The translations under genes were made by a program, and so were the position numbers. Under the pieces are notes generated by a model. It ran no database searches, had not been told where the DNA came from, and saw only the letters and a list, made by a program, of their open reading frames with translations. Shown piece by piece: positions 36,769-49,618 of a DNA stretch of 64,000 bases. The stretch's first letter is position 1, and each line of letters starts with the position of its first letter. Source of the DNA: Siphlonurus alternatus (Eukaryota > Arthropoda > Insecta > Ephemeroptera > Siphlonuridae); the NCBI GenBank assembly GCA_949825025.1, contig OX463788.1:21371971-21435970 (forward strand), in the 5' to 3' direction.

Positions 36769-38767
36769 GTTAGCACCCAAAGCCGAATTCGGGCAAAAGC
36801 CGAAAAAAATGCTCACATCTAGTTCTGCGCATCACGAAATGAGCCAAAGCCGAAGTGAGTTTTTTTTTCGGCTTTGGCGCATTTCATTTTGAACAAAACT
36901 AGATCTGCTCAAATCGAAATGCGCCAAAGCCGATATGAGATTCTACTTCGGCATTGGCGCATTTCATTTTGAGCAAAACTAGTTCTGCGCATCGCGGTTT
37001 GAGCAAAAGTCGAAATGATATTTTATTTCGGGTTTGGAGCAAAATTTTGAGCACATCTAGTTTTGCGCAAAATAAAGATGATTTTAGTGACGAGATGATA
37101 TTTTTAATTTTAATGAAATTAATTTTAATTTTTCAAAAAGAAAAATAAAAAACTAAACTTATAATAAATATTAATATTGTGACCTAATATCTTTCAAGCG
37201 CTGTTTAAAAATAAATTAATTAGGGAAAAAATAATAACTTTAAAATGTAATCATATACAATATACGTACATACCTTATAAAAATATTGTAGAATCTGTTG
37301 TTTTTATAAAACACTCCACTATTTTTGTCACTTAATTACTACTTGATTATGTTTTTGTTAAATTAATAAATTTTTTGTTTTAAGAACTGCATGCAGCACA
37401 AATAAAATAGACATATACGCCACACGTTTTAAAGTATATATTAGATTACCCTACTCAAATAGGGTAATCTACATTGTTCTAGAGTCTTATGGAAAATTGA
37501 TTATCATATTGTACTCAAAATTTTTTGTTTTCTTTAAATCATTATAATTTAAATAAGTTGAAAGAAATGTTTCAAAATGTTAATTTTTTTCTTTCTGGAA
37601 AAATATTTTGTCAATAGTTTCTTCTATATATTTTCTTTGAAAAAAAAAAAAAAAAAATTGTTGTAAATTAAAATTAACTTTAAAGACATAATAAGGGTCT
37701 TGAAGAATTATTCTTTTTAATAACTTGTTTCAACCAATAAGGTTATGTAAAATAACCTTGGTTGATCTATGTAACAAAATGACCAATAATAAAAAAAAAA
37801 AAGATTTACTCGCTCGCACGCAAATATTGTTGGCCAACAAGTTTAGTCTGTATAATCATATACTTATAGCTGCAATTAATTTCTTAGAATTAGGCTATCA
37901 TGCAATACAGGTTGTTATCGGTACAACGAGATAAGAAAGTAGCCTTTACCTCTGCATTGAAGTTTAACCCCATTTGATTGCCGTATTGTTTATGTATTGT
38001 GGCTGCTACAATGTTCGAAGAAATAGAACTATGAAATTTACAAGTGCGTGCGTGACAATATTATATTTCTAATGGTGAGAGCGAGTGAATCTAAAGAATA
38101 CTTTAAAACGTGTGGCGTATATGTCTATTTTATTTGAGCTGCATGCAGTTCTTAAAACAAAAAATTTATTAATTTAACAAAAACATAATCAAATAGTAAT
38201 TAAGTAACAGAAATGGGGAGTGTTTTATAAAAACAACAGATTCTACAATGTTTTTATAAGGTATGTACGTATACTGTATATGATTACATTTTAAAGTTAT
38301 TATTTTTTCCCTAATTAATTTATTTTTAAACAGCGCTTGAAAGATATTAGGTCACAATATTAATATTTATTATAAGTTTAGTTTTTTATTTTTCTTTTTG
38401 AAAAATTAAAATTAATTTCATTAAAATTAAAAATATCATCTCGTCACTAAAATCATCTTTATTTTGCGCAAAACTAGATGTGCTCAAAATTTTGCTCCAA
38501 ACCCGAAATAAAATATAATTTCGACTTTTGCTCAAACCGCGATGCGCAGAACTAGTTTTGCTCAAAATGAAATGCGCCAAAGCCGAAGTAGAATCTCATA
38601 TCGGCTTTGGCGCATTTCGATTTGAGCAGATCTAGTTTTGTTCAAAATGAAATGCGCCAAAGCCGAAAAAAAAAACTCACTTCGGCTTTGGCTCATTTCG
38701 TGATGCGCAGAACTAGATGTGAGCATTTTTTTCGGCTTTTGCCCGAATTCGGCTTTGGGTGCTAACA
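36769..38767. mobile_element. TGTTAGC-type foldback element, copy B
   Basis: A 1999-bp element, nearly identical to the reverse complement of 10604-12601. For example, the variant word CGGCATTGGCG in its left arm matches the right arm of copy A, and the core frame at 37725-37934 is identical. TACA on both flanks (36765-36768 and 38768-38771) suggests a 4-bp target duplication. It has no transposase of its own. Confidence 0.87.
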
Positions 38768-39610
38768 TACATATATAATTATGTACAATATATAGTACAT
38801 ATAAATGAAGTTGTTCATGGTATTAAAAAAAACAAAAAAAAAACATAATATAAGCCATGCATGCAGATTAAAAATTGTTAAATATAGAAATTGCATGCAT
38901 GCATGCATGATGTTTAGTTTGTCTAGAACAAGAAAGATGTTCAACCACTTCAATCATTACCACCGCTCCTTTGTCCAAAAACTTAATAAAATTCACTATA
39001 TAGACTAAAAACAAAATATTATCTCTTCTAACGTATATTTCTGCAATCTATTTTGAGTTGTACATGAGCGTGTATAGATTAAGTAGAATTTTTAACAATA
39101 ATTAACATATTTATTTTAATTATTAGTAATGGAGTAGGCACTGCATGCATGCTATAGAGTACTTATTAAGGATTAATGTCAGTAGATGGTACACGACTCT
39201 GAAAGTTGTAGCAAACCTTCCTAACCTAATTATTTTTAAGCAAATTATACCAAAATCGGTGAAATTTTCGAGATATTCAGCATTTGAGATTAGCATTGTT
39301 TTAAATGGTGTGGCTTTTAGTCAAATCAGCATCTTTTTCACATGCGAAAATTAATTACTCAAAATCTACTCCGATTAGTTTTTTTTTTCATACAGCAAAA
39401 TAATAATTATTTTGTCCTTAATTTTATGTTTATATGCTTTTTACCATGCATCAGAAATCAGAAAATATTAAGCAATTTGACATTAATCCTTAAATGCACA
39501 CACACTTAAAAATTTATATTTCCCGTTATGTCTTGATACATTCTCATATACAGTTATACATATAATATATTATATCCTATATTTATTAAATAATTTCATA
39601 AAAAATAGTA
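38768..39610. other. AT-rich non-coding stretch
   Basis: Contains GCATGCAT reiterations near 38852-38910. No gene or element recognised. Confidence 0.4.
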
Positions 39611-40386
39611 CAGGGTGTCCATAGGAATTCGCACGAATTGACAGGCAAATTAAAGTATGAAGCACGATGGTAACATGAACATGTTATACATATATCAAAT
39701 TAGAGGTCAACAATCAACATTTTCAAAATTGTAAGCAAAAAAGCATTGTGTGGACTTGTTTTCTTTTGAAACGAAAAATGAACAAAATTGACCGTTTCTG
39801 AGCTCCAAACACCGCAGAATCAGCTGTCATCTCCAAGAGATTGTCCTTACTTAATCTTTCGATTGAATAAAAATTTACCCACACAATTTACCACAAGGCT
39901 TCTCCGCATGTGCAATGAGCATCGTTGGTATTATACCATTTTATACCCCATCACACGTCCGGACGGGCCTCCAGTTCTCACCACATGTTGCCAGAATTGC
40001 CAGCGTGATTAATCTGATTGGTGCGGTGATGATGTGTGATGAGAACTGGAGGCCCGTCTGGACGTGTGCCGGGGTTCCAACGGTGCTCATGTGGAGAAGC
40101 CTTGTGGTAAATTGTGTGGGTAAATTTTTATTCAAGCAAATGATTAAATAAAGACATGCAATCTCTTGGAGATGACAGTTAATTCCACGGAGTTTGGAAC
40201 GCAGAAACGGCCATTTTTGTTCCTTTTTCGCCTCAAAAGAAGATAAGTCCACACAATGCTTTTTTGCTTACAATTTTGAAAATTTCGATTGTTGAACATT
40301 AATTTGATGTATAACATGTTCATGTTACCATCGTGCTTCATACTTAGTTTGCCTGTCAATTCATGTGAATTCCTGTGGATACCCTG
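39611..40386. mobile_element. CAGGGTGTCC-ended inverted-repeat element
   Basis: The left end is CAGGGTGTCCATAGGAATTC; the right end, reverse-complemented, is CAGGGTATCCACAGGAATTC. Both are flanked by TA (39609-39610 and 40387-40388), as in Tc1/mariner-type insertions. The arms pair along most of the 776 bp (AAGCACGATGGTAACATG, ACAAGGCTTCTCC, GAGAACTGGAGG), leaving a loop of only about 60 bp near 40000. No intact coding region. Confidence 0.8.
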
Positions 40387-40388
40387 TA

Positions 40389-41635
40389 CATTAAACTGCG
40401 TCTTATATAAATATTAAATTTTAATAAACAGTGAAAAATTATATTTAATATAAATAAAAGTCATTATTGAGTTAGTAGCTTAATTGCTTATTACATAAAT
40501 GAAATCAAATATGAAGCATAAAAAATTGTGCAGTTATCAGTTATCCATGCAGTTATGCAGTTTTTCTTTTTTTCTGATTTTTCCGAGTTCTATTATTAAA
40601 AAAATGTCAAATGACAAAATCATCCTCTGATAAAATCAAATACAATAAAATCTTTTGTAAAATCATGTCTTAATTTTCATTCATGCAATAATTTTGTGTG
40701 ACAATATTGTTTGTAAACCATTATAATTATGACAGTTATTCCATAAGGATTAATCAATCAATTGATGGGCGCTCGGAGGTTTCGGACCGCTCCAAACCTC
40801 CATGTGTGTCCATGGTACGTCTATACAATTGAAAAAAACAAACATTGAATTTCATTTGTGTATTTGTATAAGAATGTTATGCAGTAATTAAACAATATGA
40901 GTATTAAAATTCTTGTTTGAACCAAATCATTCAATTGTTTAATACATTAACTATTTATTCATCAGTATTTAGAATAAATAAAGTTATCATATATTAATTT
41001 TTGTTGGTGCCATTAACTATTAATGCTGTTAAATATTGAATATAAGCCTCCTTTTGCGAGACTTATTCCTTGTTATTTATTGTCAAAATAAAATTGAATT
41101 GTAACAAAACAATAAAACAAAGTGTACCTGGTTATGATTTACTTGCCATGAATACGAGTGAAAAAAAGGGTTATGTTACATGCTACATAATAAAAAACAG
41201 TACTCTGTTTAATATTGATTATGCAAAGGAAAATGAAGACAGTGAAAAATAATGAAGCATTTAAACAAAAGAATCATCTAGAATTTATATGGGAGATATG
41301 GCAGATGAAAACAAGACAAAAAACGAACACATTTTATTTTACGAAATCCATTATTATTTATTTTAAGGAACAAAAGAAATTAACCTTTAGTTAAATTTTT
41401 TTTTATTATTTTTTATAATTTTTTTTACTTTTAGGATATCATAGGGAAACTTTCTTTTTGACCCACTGGTGACTGGACGTATTACAGAATGAGGTGATCG
41501 GTGTTATCTTTCCCTTAATTAATAAAAACTCCATCTCCGATAGTATCTTAATTGTTAATATTGCGTGATTAATGTAGTAATTAATATTAAACAATTTAAA
41601 TCGCAATGTTTATTTTTTACTATAATATAGATTCA
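40389..41635. other. AT-rich non-coding stretch
   Basis: CGGTGTTATCTTTCCCTTAA at 41500-41519 resembles the right end of the palindromic TTAA family (22209-22596) and may be a remnant. No gene supported. Confidence 0.35.
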
Positions 41636-42117
41636 ATGGGTGCGATTCATGAAGCAGTTAGCCAGGTTTCTAACCACGTTTATCTTAACGACGTTTATCT
41701 ATACCTGTTTTACGTGTTAAACCACCTAGTGAAACGTGGTTAAATTATAAGCTAAACGTTGTTAGAATACTGGCTATAAACTGCTTCGTGAATCGCGCCT
41801 ATAATATTGGGAGCGATTCACAAAAGAGTTATCCAGAAAGTCATCCAACTTTCTAACTAACCGCGGTTATAGCACCAGCCAAATTCAATGGGTGCGATTC
41901 ACGAAGCAGTTATAGCCAGGTTTCTAACTACGTTTAGCTTATCCACTATTAACTAGGGTGATTTAACACGTAAAACACGATAGTTAAACGTGGTTAAAAG
42001 CTAAACGTGGTTAGAAACCTGGATAACTGCTTCGTGAATCTCACCCAATGACACTATACACGTGGTTATATAGTGAGAAACCTTGCTGGATAACTCTCTT
42101 CGTGAATCAGGCCCAAT
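41636..42117. mobile_element. Cluster of three foldback elements with GCGATTCAC ends
   Basis: Unit 1 (about 41636-41802) and unit 2 (about 41806-42117) lie side by side; unit 3 (about 41886-42050) is nested in unit 2. All have ends of the type TGGGTGCGATTCACGAAGCA and arms built of AACGTGGTTA / TAACCACGTT words with CCAGGTTTCTAAC. Nesting of like within like shows repeated insertion of one family into itself. Confidence 0.7.
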
Positions 42118-42162
42118 ATTTTTTTAAGTAAAATCAAATTAAATATTTTTAACTTTATTTCT

Positions 42163-42200
42163 ACAAGGATGTATGAGCTTAAAGCTCAAGGTGAGGTAAT
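42163..42200 (-). mobile_element. 5S-SINE tail fragment
   Basis: CTACAAGGATGTATGAGCTT followed by AAAGCTCAAGG corresponds to the reversed 3' end of the SINE family. Only about 40 bp remain, next to an (AT)n run (42198-42223). Confidence 0.55.
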
Positions 42201-42223
42201 ATATATATATATATATATATATA

Positions 42224-44825
42224 CCCTTGTAAACACTATTATACTCAAGTATACTTGCAAAGTATAATTATTATACTAAAGTATAATATATCATAAATTA
42301 TTTTTTTATAATAATTTTGTAAATATTATTATACTTTAGAAGTATACTAAGCATAGAAAAAGTATAATAAATTAATGATAAATTATACAAATTAAATCAT
42401 AAAAATTATAATATTGTATAATTATAATATTACAGGATTATAATAAAATAAGTATACTAAATTATAATTAAGCATAATTTTATTATTATACAAGATGGCT
42501 ACTATTAAAAACAAATGAGCATCAGAAAGCGTTGTAATAATTTAGTCAGCTGATGGGAAATTTCTGTGAACTCGACGATGGCATCATTTGATGAAAATGG
42601 AGAAAAGTGACGCGAAGTATCCATAATTGCTTTTCTTCTTGTTAATATTTACATTCATTAAGGTAAAAGGACACTTTTTGATGATTTTCTTTTATAATTA
42701 AAGATCGGCGAGCTTTTTGTTGAGAGATTTTACAATGCAAGTTTAGTCACGACCCCAAACCTCCTGAATTGAATTTAAGTTATATTGGCTTTTAGGGAAC
42801 TCCCACACAGCCAGCTGAAATAAAAAGAAAATAGTGCTTGCTTATAATTGATTGTAAAGTAAAACTTTAATATAGGTATATATAAAAAAAAAAAAAAAAA
42901 AAGAAAAAAAGAAAACCCAAACCTCCTTGCATGATCCATGCACGCTTGCTCTATAAATTTAACATTGCATGATGCTATTATTGCTAACTGCTCCAATTTT
43001 GATCTTGGTTCAAAATTTCTGGTATCTGGTAGTTCTTGTACTATTTATTATAATCAGAGTCTTCTGCGCGCAATGTTTCTAACAAAACATTGTTCAATGT
43101 CTGTCGCGTGGCCCGATTATTGCGTGACGCTTTAGTTCCATTTTGCGCCCGCCAGAGTGACGAGAGGCGCCACTAGCGAGCGGTTTTTGTTGACTATGCG
43201 CCATTGTTTAACATAGAAAATTCGCGAGTTGACGCCTAAATGTAACGATATAACTTCTAAAATTCCACACCAAAGTATAAAAAAATGTAATAATTTTGTA
43301 CTACATTGATCCAGGTAAGGTAAAAATTAATTATTAGCAAATATTACGGTACTTTATCTTATTTTAAGCACATAATAGAAGAGACGACGCAGACTGAGGT
43401 TGGCGTTTCATTGCCTTTTATGTGATTCTGTGCAATCATAGATGTTGGACGGGACTCCAGTCACTCCAGTATTTTAAGGTCTAACAGCATAGAAACTTGT
43501 AGATTATCGAATTACTGTTATATCTTCAGTATGTATAGAAATTCAAAGGTAAAATTTTAAAACCCTATTATATTGCTTTTTATTTTTAAATAAATCAACA
43601 AATGGACACTGGTGCGGCTGGTCAGAGCAGCCAAGTCCTGTCAGAACTGCTAGCTAAAAGATTTTAGAGCTTATACAAGCCCTTGGAAACGCAGAAATGA
43701 TATACATTACCTACACCATGGTTATCGCTCCACATTTCTTCGACCGTTTCAATGATAAAAAACCGTTAAAAAATCTTAATTTTTTCTATAAAATTTCCGC
43801 GCATGTTTCTTTCCATTTCACTTAATTTTTGAAAACATGTCCTCAATTTTTTAACTATTTCTATTAGTTTTTCATGTTATTCATAATGCTTCCCTTGATA
43901 ATTACCGCTCGCTGGTGGCGCCGCCACCGGCAAAAAATTGTAAACAGCGGAGTTTGTTTACCTTTTTCCTTTCTCGCGTTCAACAATCGAAAATTACACC
44001 ACGCGACAGACATTGAACAATGTTTTGTTAGAAACATTGCGCGCAGAAGACTCTGATTATAATACATATATAATATATATATATATACAATATTGGTCTT
44101 TTATTTTCCGTTAGTGCATAATTTTCATTTGTTCTATGTATTTTTTTCTTCTTTTTATATTACGCCATGCTAATACTTTTAGTTGCTGTATTAAAAAAAC
44201 TTATGTATGAATAGTTATTTGGCTGATAATAAAAAAAACAACAGATTTTGAAATTTTGAAAATTTTCATGACGTGTACTCGGACAAATTATTTTTTTGTG
44301 CCAAAGCGACAAAAGTCAAACGGGGATAATAACCATGATCTTATGTGCAATACTGACCTATCTGCTATATCAGGTGAATGCAATTAGGAGCTTGAAAAAT
44401 ATATAAAATAATGCTCATTGTTGCAATCATGTACATGAAATAGAAGACATAGATGTCTTATTATTTCACACATGATGTTGGTAACATATTATTATAATAT
44501 TGTTCATTATTGCAGACGTAGGACGATTTACTAATTTTTATGCTATTTTAATTATAGAAACTATACTAAGTATAATAATTTTAGTATATTTAGTATAATA
44601 AATTTAATGTAATTAAGTATAATAAATTTGTGATATATCAAACATTTATTATAATAAATTTAGTATACTAGGTATACTAAATTATACGAAATAAGTGTTA
44701 TTATTATACTTTTTTCATTATACTAAAGTATACTTTATTATAGCTGGAAGTATACTATTTTTATTATATTATACTTTTTTAATGTATGATAAAGTATACT
44801 AAATTATAAGTTTTTTTTACAAGGG
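42224..44825. mobile_element. Foldback element with CCCTTGTAAA ends and AGTATA words
   Basis: The left end is CCCTTGTAAACACTATTATA; the right end, reverse-complemented, is CCCTTGTAAAAAAAACTTAT. Both are flanked by TATA (at least a TA duplication). The arms (about 42224-42500 and 44563-44825) are dense in TATTATACT / AGTATAATA words. A second palindromic element (43046-44064) sits inside. No transposase is visible. Confidence 0.7.
43046..44064. mobile_element. Nested inverted-repeat element (TATTATAATCAGAG ends)
   Basis: The outer arms match for about 70 bp (TATTATAATCAGAGTCTTCT, AACATTGTTCAATGTCTGTC). Deeper blocks are also shared (GGCGCCACTAGCGAGCGG versus GGCGCCACCAGCGAGCGG). The interior (about 43260-43860) has no clear coding region. 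The arms are GC-rich relative to the host element. Confidence 0.75.
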
Positions 44826-45717
44826 TATAGTGAGAAACTTGGCTACCCTATCTCTACGGTCTGGTTGAACCTGGTAAGGTGCCTGGTAACAAACTTGGCC
44901 ATCTGCTGGTACAATTTAACATTATATCCGTACCAGCCTGGCTGGTAAGAAATGGTCACTCTGCATAGCCTGGCTGGTAAGATTTTACCTGGTGTGCTGG
45001 TATGGGATACCAGGTCTTACCTGGCAAGCTTAGATCAAAATTTCCCTCCCCCTCCTCCTGCCTTAAAATATGCTGTTTGCTAGTTTTTTTTAGTATCAAA
45101 AATCATTTTTTAATTTTCTATATACGAAAAAGTACAGAAAAAATAAATTTAAAATTTTTATTTGGTACTTAAATGATACACTCAAAACTTGTTTTGACTT
45201 ATGCAGTGCTGACATCTGAGAGGTGGGGACGGGGTGGGGATATGCGGGTAAAATGGCGGCCACAGAAATCATATTTAGAAATAAATTTAAGGAATGGAAG
45301 GAAACTTTTTAAAGGGACTCTTCTTGCATCTCTTCCATCCATAATACTGTAGTCTGGGATCTTTCAGTGGCTCACAGTATGCCAATTCCTGCAGGGCACA
45401 GTACATTAAACATTAAAACTTTGATTCAAAATGTTGTGGCATAATCTTGATTCTGATCATTCAATTCGATCTTTGAAATAAATAAAAAAAACATGAAGGT
45501 ATGCTTTTATTAAATATTTGATTTTAATTTGAATGATGAGAAACATAAAATATTCAAAATAAAAATATGTACTTACCATGCAAGGAAAATAATGAAGAGC
45601 AAGAAGAACAAACTGCTGGCATTGTGTCTGCAATGATCTGCAGTTGACTTATGGTTTTTCCTTGATTATGGGTTTCTGTGAGCACAAAAGTAAATCATTA
45701 ATGCCTACACCTAAGCA

Positions 45718-47620
45718 GTATTTTTTATTTTATTTTTTTATTTTCTTTATTCGAACTTTTTCGATTGTACAAGACAACATATGTTCATGTCAAAAAAACT
45801 TAATATTAACAAACATACATAACATCAAAACGCAACACTTTATAAATATAACAAAGGAAAAAAATAAGTATAAAAAAATGAACCACAATATTAACAAAAA
45901 ATATGAACCAGGTTTTAAATCATAAGGATACAATACTCTCAGGCAATTTATTGCTCTCAAAAGCTTTAACTGAATAGAACTCTTTACTTATAAGGACATT
46001 TTTTAGCTTCTTTCGGAACAATTTACAATCATTTATATCTTTTAGGCATTTTGGCAGAAATTCATATATTTTGGCCGTTTGATACATTGCACAAGATTTG
46101 TATAAATTAGAGTTCAATTTGTCTGTAACAACATTGGATTTATTCCTGGTATTGTAATTATGAACATTATCATTCTGCAAATAAAGGTTAGGGTGGGATT
46201 TTTTAAATGAAGCACAGTTTAAGATGTAAATAGACGGAACAGTGAGCATATTTAGATTTCTAAAATGAGATACACAGGACTGTCCCTTAGGCAGCTTTAA
46301 TATAGTACGGAGAGCTCGTTTCTGCAAAACAAAGCATCTATTTAGTAGGGCTGCCTTACTTCCCCAGTGAATAATACCATAAGCCAAATGGGAGTAAATA
46401 TATGCATAATAAATAGTTAAAAGAGTTTCCACTGAAACATGGTTTCTGATAGTATATAACATAAAATTTGCTGAATTGATCTTTTTGCATACTGAGTTTA
46501 CGTGCACACTCCAATCTAAACACTCGTTAACATGCAGACCAAGAAATTTAACAGACTCAGCTCTCTTAATGGTTTCATTACAAATTTGCAATAAGTAACT
46601 ATGACTTGGAATTTGACGAGATGAGTGAAACTGTATAAACTCCGTCTTAGATATGTTAAGGATGAGTCTATTATCATTACACCATGATAGTATCTCGTTT
46701 ATAGTTAATCTAGCTTTACGTACAAGTTCGTCTTCAGAATCAGCCGTAACTATAGCTGTGACGTCATCTGCATATTTAACCAAGACAGCACTAGTTACAT
46801 GTTCAGGTAAATCATTTGTGCCAGTGTTAAAAAGGGTCGTAGAAACCTTCCCTCCTTGTGGCACCCCTAAATTAACTGGCAATTTATTAGAGATAAAAGA
46901 AGAACAGTGTCCATCTAATATAGCATTAACCTCGACATATTGTTGCCGATCTGTCAAATAAGAATCTATTAAATTTCGACTATTTTCTTCAATTCCAATG
47001 TTATCAAACTTATGAAGAATAACATTTTTATTTAAACTGTCAAAAGCTTTTGACAAATCAAAAAATATAACAAGGCAGAATAGGTTTTGGTTCAATGCTG
47101 AATGAACATAACTTAGGAGATCAAACATGGCAGTATCAGTGGAGCGATTTTTTAAAAATCCATGCTGACAAGGGGTTATTAAATTATTCTCAGTCCTATA
47201 ATTAGTAATTTGATCATCCATTGTTCCTTCGAGTAGTTTAGCAAATACAGATGAATTCGTAATTGGTCTAAAATTATTAATGACATTTTTTGGTCCTTTT
47301 TTATGGTTTGCATATACTTTCGATGTTTTAAGACAACTTGGAAAAACACCCTCCATAATTGAATGATTGATTAAGTTTGAGAGAGGGGTGGCTAATACAT
47401 GAGCACAATATTTAACAACAGTATATGGAACCTCATCAGGACCAGCGGCAAGTTTATTTGGTAGAGATTTCATGCGATTTAAGATATAAGCAGGATCAAT
47501 AGTATTAAATTTCAATGTATTCATCGTTTTAGATTGACTATTGCAATTATTAGGATTATTTAGATTTAGTGGAAGAAACCTATCAGAAACCATGCGTTCA
47601 ACTGTGTTTAGTATGATTTA
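45718..47620 (-). mobile_element. 5'-truncated non-LTR retrotransposon, RT frame intact
   Basis: The 3' end is marked by ATAAAAT-type tail repeats at 45718-45750. The 5' boundary is only approximate. The endonuclease part is missing, while the reverse transcriptase part is uninterrupted. It is inserted inside the CTGGTA foldback element. Confidence 0.85.
45920..47593 (-). CDS. LINE reverse transcriptase (C-terminal 557 codons of ORF2)
   Basis: Motifs in order: FPSCLKTSKVYANHKKGPKN, NNFRPITNSSVFAKLLEGTM, HGFLKNRSTDTAMFDLL, IFFDLSKAFDSLNKNVILHK, NLGVPQGGKVSTTLFNTGTN, LVKYADDVTAIVTADSEDEL (catalytic YADD), KFLGLHVNECLDWSVHVNSV, then the tail VHNYNTRNKSNV. It is related to, but clearly different from, the ORF2 at 26.6-29.4 kb. 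Frame and catalytic residues are intact; the endonuclease domain is lost by 5' truncation. The ATG at 47593 is internal to the original ORF, and the frame is open a few codons upstream. Confidence 0.9.
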   Translation of the reverse strand: MVSDRFLPLNLNNPNNCNSQSKTMNTLKFNTIDPAYILNRMKSLPNKLAAGPDEVPYTVVKYCAHVLATPLSNLINHSIMEGVFPSCLKTSKVYANHKKGPKNVINNFRPITNSSVFAKLLEGTMDDQITNYRTENNLITPCQHGFLKNRSTDTAMFDLLSYVHSALNQNLFCLVIFFDLSKAFDSLNKNVILHKFDNIGIEENSRNLIDSYLTDRQQYVEVNAILDGHCSSFISNKLPVNLGVPQGGKVSTTLFNTGTNDLPEHVTSAVLVKYADDVTAIVTADSEDELVRKARLTINEILSWCNDNRLILNISKTEFIQFHSSRQIPSHSYLLQICNETIKRAESVKFLGLHVNECLDWSVHVNSVCKKINSANFMLYTIRNHVSVETLLTIYYAYIYSHLAYGIIHWGSKAALLNRCFVLQKRALRTILKLPKGQSCVSHFRNLNMLTVPSIYILNCASFKKSHPNLYLQNDNVHNYNTRNKSNVVTDKLNSNLYKSCAMYQTAKIYEFLPKCLKDINDCKLFRKKLKNVLISKEFYSVKAFESNKLPESIVSL

Positions 47621-48301
47621 TTTATTACTGTTAAGATGTTTTTTTACCTCCAAAGTCACTTTATAACACAATTTTAACAGTAAAACAGGTCATTTTCACG
47701 GTTGTTGACATCTTCAATCACTTCCATATGTTTTGCTATGATGCTTCACTTTTTCACCACCAGGTGTCAGTGACTAATAAAAACGACTGAAAATTTGTAT
47801 TAATTTTTAAATGAATTATTAATTAAAATAAATCAATTCATTCCATAATTAATGTGCAAAAAAATTTTTTTTTTGTTTTTGTTTTTTTTTTTTTTTTTAG
47901 TATTTTGGTAAATTCTCATCAACAGTCGATCCACACAGTATAAAAATTAAATTGTATAATTAATCTATATTTACAGTGTATATCAATAAATTATTTAATT
48001 AAATAATTTATGTATAAATTATAAATATAATATAAAATATTATTATATTTTAATTAATATGTTAAATTAATAATATTTAAAAAATAATAACAAATTAGTA
48101 TATAGTTACAAGATCTTCTGGTAAATCATACCAGGCAATACCAGACAGTGGCTGGTATTGCCTGGTATGCCCTGGTGTTCGGCTTATCAGCATTTCATGA
48201 TGGCTGGTAAGAACAGGTACGGCTTACCAGCACTGCTGGTTTAGTGCTTGTAAGAGTCTACCAGCCACCTTACCAGGTTCAACCAGACCGTAGAGATAGG
48301 G

Positions 48302-49256
48302 TATCTTTATTAATCATGCCCAAAATATTTGTACTATAAAATGGATTATGTACATAGTAATATCACAGCAGTTAATTAATTTTAATTATGTATGCAGCAC
48401 AACAATTAAAAGTTATTCATTAATTTAAAAATTAATAGATTAATCTTAGACTCAGTTAGTTCGGAGTCGTAGAGGATATTTCTGTAATATTTTGAATGAA
48501 CTATATTTTTAAAAATCAAGAATGTTCTAAAACTTAATTGCTTAATTGTGGTTTGAGTAAATTCAAAAGGGGCGGTTTTCTCACAATAGCTCCATTTCTG
48601 ATGTCGGAGGTTCCATGTTAAAGTTTTTTACTTCAATTTTCACAAAACTGTTTAAGACAAATCCACTTCAAAATTTGTGTGCCACCTATTGATCACAAGT
48701 TAAAAGTCCTCGTCTTCAAGTCTATATAATAGTCAAATAATTCATCAATAAAATACATACCATGTATTCATTGTAACCACTTATCTTCGTATGGGATTGT
48801 CTTCATAGTCAGATGACCTTGATTTGCTCCAGAGCTTAATTGGCTTGACAAAATTGTTCATTGCAGGTTTTCACTTAATCTAGTTAATTGTTTTGGGAAA
48901 TGGAAAGCAGCATTATCTCCACTTGCATACACATTGCTGCTACAAAAAGCTTTATTGTGATTTGCCTTGTGTTCCTCATTATGGGTAAACCCATTTCTGC
49001 CACCAAAGACTTTATTGTAGTGTGTTTTGGGCTATCCGTTCGTGCTTGTAAAAACTTTCATGTAGTTTGTCTTTGATTCTTGAGCAGCAGTTAGCAATAA
49101 GTTTCTGTTAGAGAAGACTTTACTGCAGACTGCAGTTTGTCCTTGGACTTGATTCTTTGTCCCCGTCACCCATGCTGGTGCATCCATTGTCATGCTTTAC
49201 CTTGCTTGTTTCAGGAATTTGACTCTGTAAAATCAACACATTTTTTTTTATATTAA
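48302..49256. other. Non-coding stretch with a degenerate tandem repeat
   Basis: At about 48940-49150 units of 60-70 bp recur in decayed form around (A)AGACTTTATTGTAGTGTG / AGCTTTATTGTGATTTG. No gene supported. Confidence 0.4.
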
Positions 49257-49618
49257 TTAAGGGTAAGGTAACGCCACCAATGTTAAAAAAAGTCCCTCAC
49301 ACAAAAATTCTGAAAAAAATTTAAAATGTTCTCCTCTACACCCCTTATCAGTAGCTAAAATATCAGGTATACAAATTCGATCTAGTTTTTGAGTTATGAA
49401 TTTTTAAAGTTGACTAATTTAACATGGGAGTTCCATATTTCTCCATGTTAATTTAAAGTAGTCAACTTTAAAAATTCATAACTCAAAAACTAGATCGAAT
49501 TTGTATACCTGATATTTTAGCTACTGATAGGGGGTGTAGAGGAGAACATTTTAAATTTTTTTCAGAATTTTTGTGTGAGGGATTTTTTTTAACATTGGTG
49601 GCGTTACCTTACCCTTAA
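49257..49618. mobile_element. Palindromic TTAA-flanked MITE, copy 3
   Basis: It starts TTAAGGGTAAGGTAACGCC and ends GGCGTTACCTTACCCTTAA. It is almost perfectly palindromic over 362 bp and is the best-preserved member of the family that includes 6811-7175. Confidence 0.88.

Larger units (their letters stand above)
44846..48301. mobile_element. Foldback element with CCCTATCTCTACGG ends and CTGGTA words
   Basis: The ends CCCTATCTCTACGGTCTGG and its exact reverse complement, flanked by TA on both sides. The match is perfect for about 36 bp. The arms (44846-45030 and 48120-48301) repeat CTGGTAAG / TTACCAG about ten times each. The interior carries a minus-strand LINE (45718-47620), probably a later insertion. 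It starts only 20 bp after the end of the previous foldback element. Confidence 0.78.

Noticed and set aside
41497..41519. Remnant end of the palindromic TTAA family
   Set aside because: Only about 20 bp match and no partner arm was found. Mentioned in the stretch description but not listed as an element.
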